From Siderastrea radians (Eukaryota > Cnidaria > Anthozoa > Scleractinia > Rhizangiidae), in NCBI GenBank assembly GCA_964017195.1, contig OZ024895.1, forward strand, positions 45,937,673-46,001,672: DNA of 64,000 nt, read 5' to 3'. The position numbers and the translations under genes are program-made. Under the pieces are notes generated by a model. The model made no database searches, had not been told where the DNA came from, and was given only the letters and a program-made list of their open reading frames with translations. This document shows, one piece after another, positions 58,801 to 64,000 of the stretch (position 1 is the stretch's first letter; each line of letters opens with the position of its first letter).

Positions 58801-60395
58801 TGCAAGGAAAATTAAAAAAAAAATGTGATTAACGTATCAGGTCGATAAGTGAAGAAGCGTTACCTCTCAGCAATTATAATTGACCCAACAAAAAACGCGT
58901 CAGGCAAATAACCCAAATACTTATCTTACCTTTTCTACACCTGAAACCTGCAAAAAAAATATGAAGAGTAGGAGATCAGTAGCAGCTCTCTCACGCAATG
59001 AGCTTTGAGTAGCTGTAACGCGGTGGAAATGACAATATAATTATAAATTTAGATCGAAATAAATCGTAGCGACTGCCATTGTGTTTGTAACTTCGAAAGG
59101 CTGTAAATACAACAGGTTACTCAATTTGCCTTGCACCGGAGAATTGCTTAATCGGAAGCGAGGCTAAAAAAAGCGGGAAAAGTGAATCGCTCCAAATGAA
59201 ACAGTAAACCGATGTTCTGTAGATGAATAATCCAATGTGATTTGAGATTTCTCTTAAAATTACTAATGAACAGGCCGGAGCACCCCTGTGATGTGATTAC
59301 TTTTATCTTTTTAATTAAAAAATTAATGCTTGTAGAGACATGTTCTAAATCGTCTAAAACACTCCCAAGAATTTAGATTCAGTAAACAACATCCTGGAAC
59401 AGTTGAGTCATTAGTTCAGAAATATGCGGAAGTGCTGCAAATTACAAAAAAGTGCGGCCAAAGTTCACTGCACTCGTTTCAGCTTTTTGATCAACTGAAC
59501 AGTTCTTTCGATAGTGTCAACTGGCCCTTGCTGTTTACAATTACAGTACAAGGGATGAATGACTGTGTTTGTTTAGTATTTAAATGGTTCTAATTATCAG
59601 CATCGTTATACTCCCAACCATGTTAATCAGCGTTGCGTTGGAATGGTTATGAGAGTACCTCTCTTGATCGCTATTGGGCCTAAAGAATACTTTACTTTAT
59701 GTAAGAAGTAGCTGTATTTTCCCACAATTTTCTTCCGAATGGTTAAACAGTTAATTAAAGAATGCTTAGATGTTATAATCGCAGATAATTTGGCCACTTC
59801 TTTTTCAGTCATAATTAATTCCTACTGTATGAATGGCCTTGAACTGCTTGAAATTTGTATTCTCATCTAAAATCACAAGAAGCAATCCGTGTAAACGTAC
59901 TTTCACCTGGCAAACGGTGGCCTTCAAATTGTCGCTTATCTCTTGTTTGAGGAGAATCGTGGTTCATCTGCGAAACACAGCAAGTGTTAGTAAAACGACT
60001 TTGCTTTAGAACAAACTAAAACATATGCATAATTTCATTTGTAGTACAGAAATCACTTAATGAAGTAACTGAGTTGTTTTGAAAGTTTCTAACGATAATG
60101 CAAGTATAAATCTTATTTCTCGGATCATAGCATTTTCCTGCAGAGCTCTATCAGTTTTACTCACGGTTTTCTCGTCAAATCCCTGAGCTTTGAAACTTTT
60201 TTCCAACTTGTAAACACGTTCTGCAAGCTCGCTTGCCACTGTCTCGAGTGTTTGAATTCTAGCTGTCTGCATCACTACTACGCGATACAGAGTCATCATC
60301 AACAATGTGACCAGTGTAACGTAAATTGCCGCCGTCAGAATCGCGAACGAGATCAAATTACAGCAACGAGCACGTGGTTTGCCTTGCCTTTCCAT
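55847..60395 (-). CDS. EDA-like collagenous TNF ligand gene F
   Basis: Nine exons were read on the minus strand: 60395-60165, 59967-59907, 58947-58930, 58799-58782, 58416-58318, 57534-57409, 57193-57168, 56891-56840 and 56202-55847. The total of 987 nt gives 328 residues. The exon 1 donor is the strong GTGAGT at 60164, which ends the exon in phase 0. The open frame continues past it but is intronic. Exon 1 (77 residues) has a membrane span at about residues 15-36 and the coiled coil [19 protein letters not shown], close to gene E. Exon 2 contains the furin-type site RDKR. Two 18-nt exons give FRCRK and VCKGKK, a basic Cys-containing stretch not seen in the paralogues. Collagen exons of 99, 126 and 26 nt follow. 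The linker is [17 protein letters not shown]. The TNF head has [31 protein letters not shown] and FFGAFFLHL. Predicted cleavable collagen-stalked ligand. Confidence 0.9.
57065..57118. repeat. Poly-G tract in a gene F intron
   Basis: Two long G runs are separated by TT, next to the exon at 57168-57193. Similar homopolymers occur at about 22.77, 41.40, 48.34 and 62.44 kb. Confidence 0.9.
57705..57776. repeat. (GATT)n microsatellite in a gene F intron
   Basis: An imperfect run of gattgattgattgattgat ends in gatcgatcgatc. Confidence 0.9.
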
Positions 60396-60466
60396 GGCGA
60401 TGTCTGATTTACGCGTAGCTTCGGATTACCGGATATTGTTTTCTTCGGCAAGCGCGCCACTTCTCA

Positions 60467-60531
60467 GAACTGTTTGATTTATTATTGTCTCACGCTTCGC
60501 TAAGCATTTATTTTGCAAGTTTCTCGGAAAT
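60467..60531. promoter_or_regulatory. Conserved upstream block of gene F (shared with E), with STAT-like site
   Basis: This block matches the block upstream of gene E at almost the same distance from the start codon (about 72 bases). It contains TTCTCGGAA (60521-60529). Confidence 0.45.
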
Positions 60532-62506
60532 TTCTGGGGTGGCAAGGTGGGGTTATTGCGCAGGAGAGATATCGATGTTAACTCTTACCTCCTAATAAAC
60601 AGTACCAGAGGAGAAATTCGACAAATTTTCGTATTGAAAAAAATTGAAAAGCAAAGACGACATTAAATTCTACTCAACAACTTTCATTTAAATGGTCACA
60701 CTTTAGAATTTCTTTCACAAACTCAAGAATTTAGAAGTACACGGGAAAATACCGTCCAGTAGCTGTCGTTTGCATGGTCACACTTTAGGACTTCATTCAC
60801 TTAAGGATTAGTCTCAACTGCGACTAGTCGCTTGACACAATTTTGCATGCTTGACTCGGGGGAGGGGATGATCGTTAAGCCAACGGTACGGCAAATTGTC
60901 GTGCAAGAAAGTCTGGTTTCATCTTGATATTGAAAAAAACGAAAGAAAGAAATGACTTAAAACCGTACGTCGTTAGTTAAAGGCCAAACAGAAGACTACA
61001 AGCAGCTTGTCAGTCTTTTCACGCTTTCAGGGAAAGCAACATGAAAAATGGTTGGCACGGACGGGAAAATTTCTGCGGCGTGCAAATCGCGGCGCGTTGA
61101 CTTACTTTTCTTCTCCAGGGACGTGCTGAGTTCCACGACGGGCAAAATTAGCGCTTGGGTGCTTCGCTCTCGTTCCATTTTCCTTGAAATTAAAGAGACT
61201 GCTTATAGCCCACCATCAAGCAACGACATGCCCACTTACACGTACTTTTGTGATCGGTCGTATCTTTTGAAGTATTTCTTTGATCATTTCCCTGTACAGT
61301 GCAAAGTGTGATGCGAGTACCTATTCCGTATACATGTGGTTAGATGCCCGCGCTGTGTTCGCCTGATTAGACAGCAAGGGTGTCTAAGAATCTTTCGTTG
61401 GATACCTTTCGGCAGAACGTTCGGATTCTGACTGGAGAAAAGTACTCAGTCTGACTTTACCGGAAATTGTAAACAAGGCCATGCGCTCTCTGCCTTATAA
61501 GTATTGCATCTTTTTTACCCTTTTCAAGTAATCGCATCCTCCCAATCACAGCAATCGCAAATATCGCAATGAACCAATCAGAACTCAAAGAAAAAAGCGC
61601 GGGAAAAAGCTACACCACCAAGTTCTATAGATTTTGATTTTAATTTTTTTAAAATATAGCTCTGGGCCCGAAAAGTTACCTGGAGTTTTGAGAAACGGGC
61701 CCCTGAACCGACGCCGAGCGCGGGAGAACGGTTGCAAAGCGCGGGAAAACACGCGTAACTGAGTCAAGTAAAGAATGAGTTTGATTTCGTTTCTGACTGG
61801 CTACAAAATCAGTATGTTTACTGTGATTAATATATAGAGCACAGTGCACGATTGCCACGACCATGTATAACAGAGCGCAGCAAGTGAAAAACAAAGCCGC
61901 ACAAAAATTGAAAATCACGTCATCATTACAGAGGGACAACATTACTGTACACTGATATGGCCTAATCTATTTATTTCTTTGGTGATTTTAGCTGTTGTTT
62001 TTGTCTCACATACCAGGATTTGAACGATAACATAAATTAAAATGCATCATTTGACAAAAACATGTACCCTGAAAGTTGTTTTTACAAAACTAAAAAGCTA
62101 ACGAGGCTTTTGTACTTTGACTTCCGAATGCATGAACCGCCTGAAAAATATCATACAGTGTAAAAAAACTTTGGAAAATTGAGTAAAAATTTTTACAAAA
62201 TGTCTATAGTGAAGGAGAGTAAACATGTGTGGAAAGAACGTTAATCTAAGGGACGGACCATTACAAAAGTTATGGGGGGCGGTAGGGAATTTTCGAGCTA
62301 CACGATTTTTTTTTTCGTCAACATTTCCCTTGCAGAAATATTCCGTCCGTATGCAATAACTTCTTCTCTGGGCTACTCGCTGTGCATTAATTTTTTTTTC
62401 TCAAAATTTTCCCTTGCATGAATTTTTTGTTCGTCCCTCCCCCCCCCCCCCCCTTGCTAAACTTTTCTAATGGTTCGTCGCTAAGTACTGTATATCAAAG
62501 CAGCTA

Positions 62507-63125
62507 CAGTGAAAACCTGATATAATAAACCCCTTTATGACTAAATCCTCGATACAACGAACGATCGAACGATATTCTTCAGCCCGGCCAAAGCCCGGCC
62601 CGGTATAACGAACACAATCCAGAAGCCTAAACTTAAAATGTTCCCCGATACAAGGAATCAATGCCGTCACGCGACTAACGTTTGAAGTGAAACAGATCAA
62701 AAGAGATGCATGCATGCAGACCCTAAATCACGAGCCCCAATATTAACATCCATATTCTCCCGTTATTCTCCTTACATTTCTTATGTTACTAGTTGGGAGA
62801 ATTGATTAAAAATCAAGACATTTGATCATTGGTGATCATTTCCTTTACTCTCATGGCCTGTATGTTTGATCAAGTAGTAATACTGTAAGGAGAAATTAGA
62901 TGCTTGTCACTATTGGGGCTTAAACGGTTAACCGAATGCTGTGTAGTGCAACATAAGTGTTTAATTTTAAAACAAAATAATTATTAACCAAACCCCGATA
63001 AAACGACGATTTTGGTCGTTTTCCCACAAATTCGTTGTAAAGGGGTTTCCGGTTTAAAACGAACTCCCGTTATAACGAGTTAAACGCATTGTCCCAGTCC
63101 CTCAGCATGTCGTTGTATCAGGGTC
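62507..63125. mobile_element. Tigger/pogo-like MITE with another MITE inside
   Basis: It starts CAGTGAAAACCTGATATAATAA and has internal phrases shared with the element at 4823 (agaagcctaaact, gtgaaacagatcaa, aataattattaaccaaacc). Near the right end are cgttataacgag and related palindromic pieces. The exact right border is uncertain. The TTTAAGCCC-family MITE at 62723-62935 interrupts it. Confidence 0.5.
62723..62935 (-). repeat. MITE of the TTTAAGCCC family, nested
   Basis: The copy runs from cacgagccccaatattaac to tattggggcttaaacggttaa and contains ggagaattgattaaaaatc and gtatgtttgatcaag. It is inside the Tigger-like element, so it inserted later. Confidence 0.65.
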
Positions 63126-63293
63126 CCTCTTAATCTGGGTCTTCAAAATGGTCCACTATATATGACTGCCTATTGAACTTCAACCTATATACAAACAACG
63201 CTGAACTGGCACTTTGTGACAGCAGTCGTTTTCTGAGTTTCTTTTCTGAGGGCAGTTCTTCTGGTCTTACTCGGAGTTTTTATGGTCACACAT

Positions 63294-63646
63294 TTAGTCA
63301 GGATATAACAAGAACAACCCAAAATAGGTGTAGGGTGCAGCCATGTAGTACACTTTACTCTTATACACTTCCACTTTGAGCTCATCACCGCGATTGAGAT
63401 GAAACACTCCGCCATGGTAATTCGTGTTGTACTTTTTATTGCAATCCACCACGCTGGAAAGACTGCCGAGAATGGTGTTTCCATTCAGCAGAGTGTAATG
63501 ACTCATGGAGTAGCTGGTGCAGTCGTAGTAGTACATCTGGCTGTAAACATAGTACGTTCCAGAACGACCGATCACCAGTATACCCTGGTGTCTTCTAAAT
63601 GTTATGCTGCCTCTAACGTGGCCTTCCTTCCAACGGTTCACAGTTC
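63294..63646 (-). CDS. TNF-domain terminal exon of gene G (gene continues off the right edge)
   Basis: The exon follows acceptor TTCTTCCACAG and has 2 nt plus 117 codons including the stop, with entry phase 1 as in all the paralogues. It encodes [42 protein letters not shown] and YTYFGLFLLYPD. The WxxGxVxGS opening differs from the HRITNW of B, E and F. Anchor, furin and any collagen exons must lie beyond the window, so whether it has a collagen stalk is unknown. Confidence 0.82.
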
Positions 63647-63742
63647 CTGTGGAAGAAGCTTGAAAAGTTCGTAAATGATAGTCTTCATACAAGGCTATGA
63701 AATGGTATAACTGGTAACGAAAACAGCAAAACATGACACATT

Positions 63743-64000
63743 AACCCTTTCACTCCCAGAGTCAGTTACGGAGACAACCAAGGTGGTTCTAACTTTTGAG
63801 TTTGTGGATGAAATCCTATTGTGTGACTATTCAAAAGAAAGCTACTGAGCAATACTTTCCTGTGGTACTGTTTGTTATGCTATACAAGGTGGTTCTAACT
63901 TCCGAGTCTGTGGATGAAATGCTAACGTGTGACCATTCAAATGAAAGCTACTGAGCAGTACTTTCCTGTGGTACTGTTTGTTATGCTGTACAAGGTGGTT
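63743..64000 (+). repeat. 108-bp repeat family, start of a tandem block
   Basis: It begins with the MITE terminus ccctttcactcccagagtcag. About two units follow (ggtggttctaacttttgag, ctactgagcagtactttcct, gtggtactgtttgttatgc), running off the window edge. Confidence 0.8.

Larger units (their letters stand above)
60540..63293. other. Spacer between gene F and gene G
   Basis: Copies of the 108-bp repeat lie at about 60.65-60.81 kb and the Tigger-like and nested MITEs at 62.5-63.1 kb. No gene was recognised. ORFs at 61.0-61.95 kb are short, overlapping and without motifs. Confidence 0.5.

Noticed and set aside
60057..60164. Extension of gene F exon 1 to the end of its open frame
   Set aside because: A strong GTGAGT donor at 60164 ends the exon in phase 0, exactly as needed by the furin exon. 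The remaining open frame has no usable phase-0 donor.

Overview
The window is animal nuclear DNA: intron-rich genes with GT-AG introns, dense short transposons, microsatellites and retroelement fragments. The gene families and repeats suggest a cnidarian, most likely a stony coral. That assignment rests on family recognition only, because no search was run.

Left part (about 1-10 kb, + strand): the 3' end of a LINE-type retrotransposon is followed by six exons of an arylsulfatase B-like gene. The gene's 5' part, including the catalytic Cys exon, lies off the left edge. Its introns hold nested transposons, among them a Tigger/pogo-like element interrupted by a second TIR element, which itself carries two head-to-head copies of a Penelope-like GIY-YIG endonuclease end. 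A tRNA-derived SINE lies in the last intron.

Rest of the window (about 12-64 kb, - strand): a tandem cluster of TNF-superfamily ligand genes of ectodysplasin (EDA) type. I could assemble five complete coding models by hand, called A (18.0-12.0 kb), B (35.8-29.1 kb), C (43.5-39.7 kb), E (52.9-47.0 kb) and F (60.4-55.8 kb). There is also an orphan terminal TNF exon, D (46.3-45.9 kb), and the last exon of a further gene, G (63.6-63.3 kb), which continues off the right edge. The modular layout is: an exon with a type II membrane anchor and coiled coil; a short exon with a furin-type basic site; Gly-X-Y collagen exons whose lengths are multiples of 9; a small linker exon with a conserved SIHLVG-like motif; and one terminal exon for the whole TNF domain. 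Every junction in the five models is phase-compatible, and each total length is divisible by three. Gene A lacks the collagen and linker modules.

The products are predicted trimeric type II membrane proteins that furin can release. In the collagenous members a collagen stalk travels with the ligand head. Their receptors are not in this window. TTCNNNGAA (STAT-like) palindromes lie upstream of all five start codons. Gene C also has a kappaB-like site, and genes E and F share a conserved upstream block.

Between genes there are mainly repeats: a 71-bp minisatellite (about 25.6-27.5 kb), a 1.2-kb foldback element (38.2-39.5 kb), a Penelope-like fragment bounded by perfect 79-bp inverted repeats (29.6-30.2 kb), several MITE families and a decayed RecQ-like helicase fragment.
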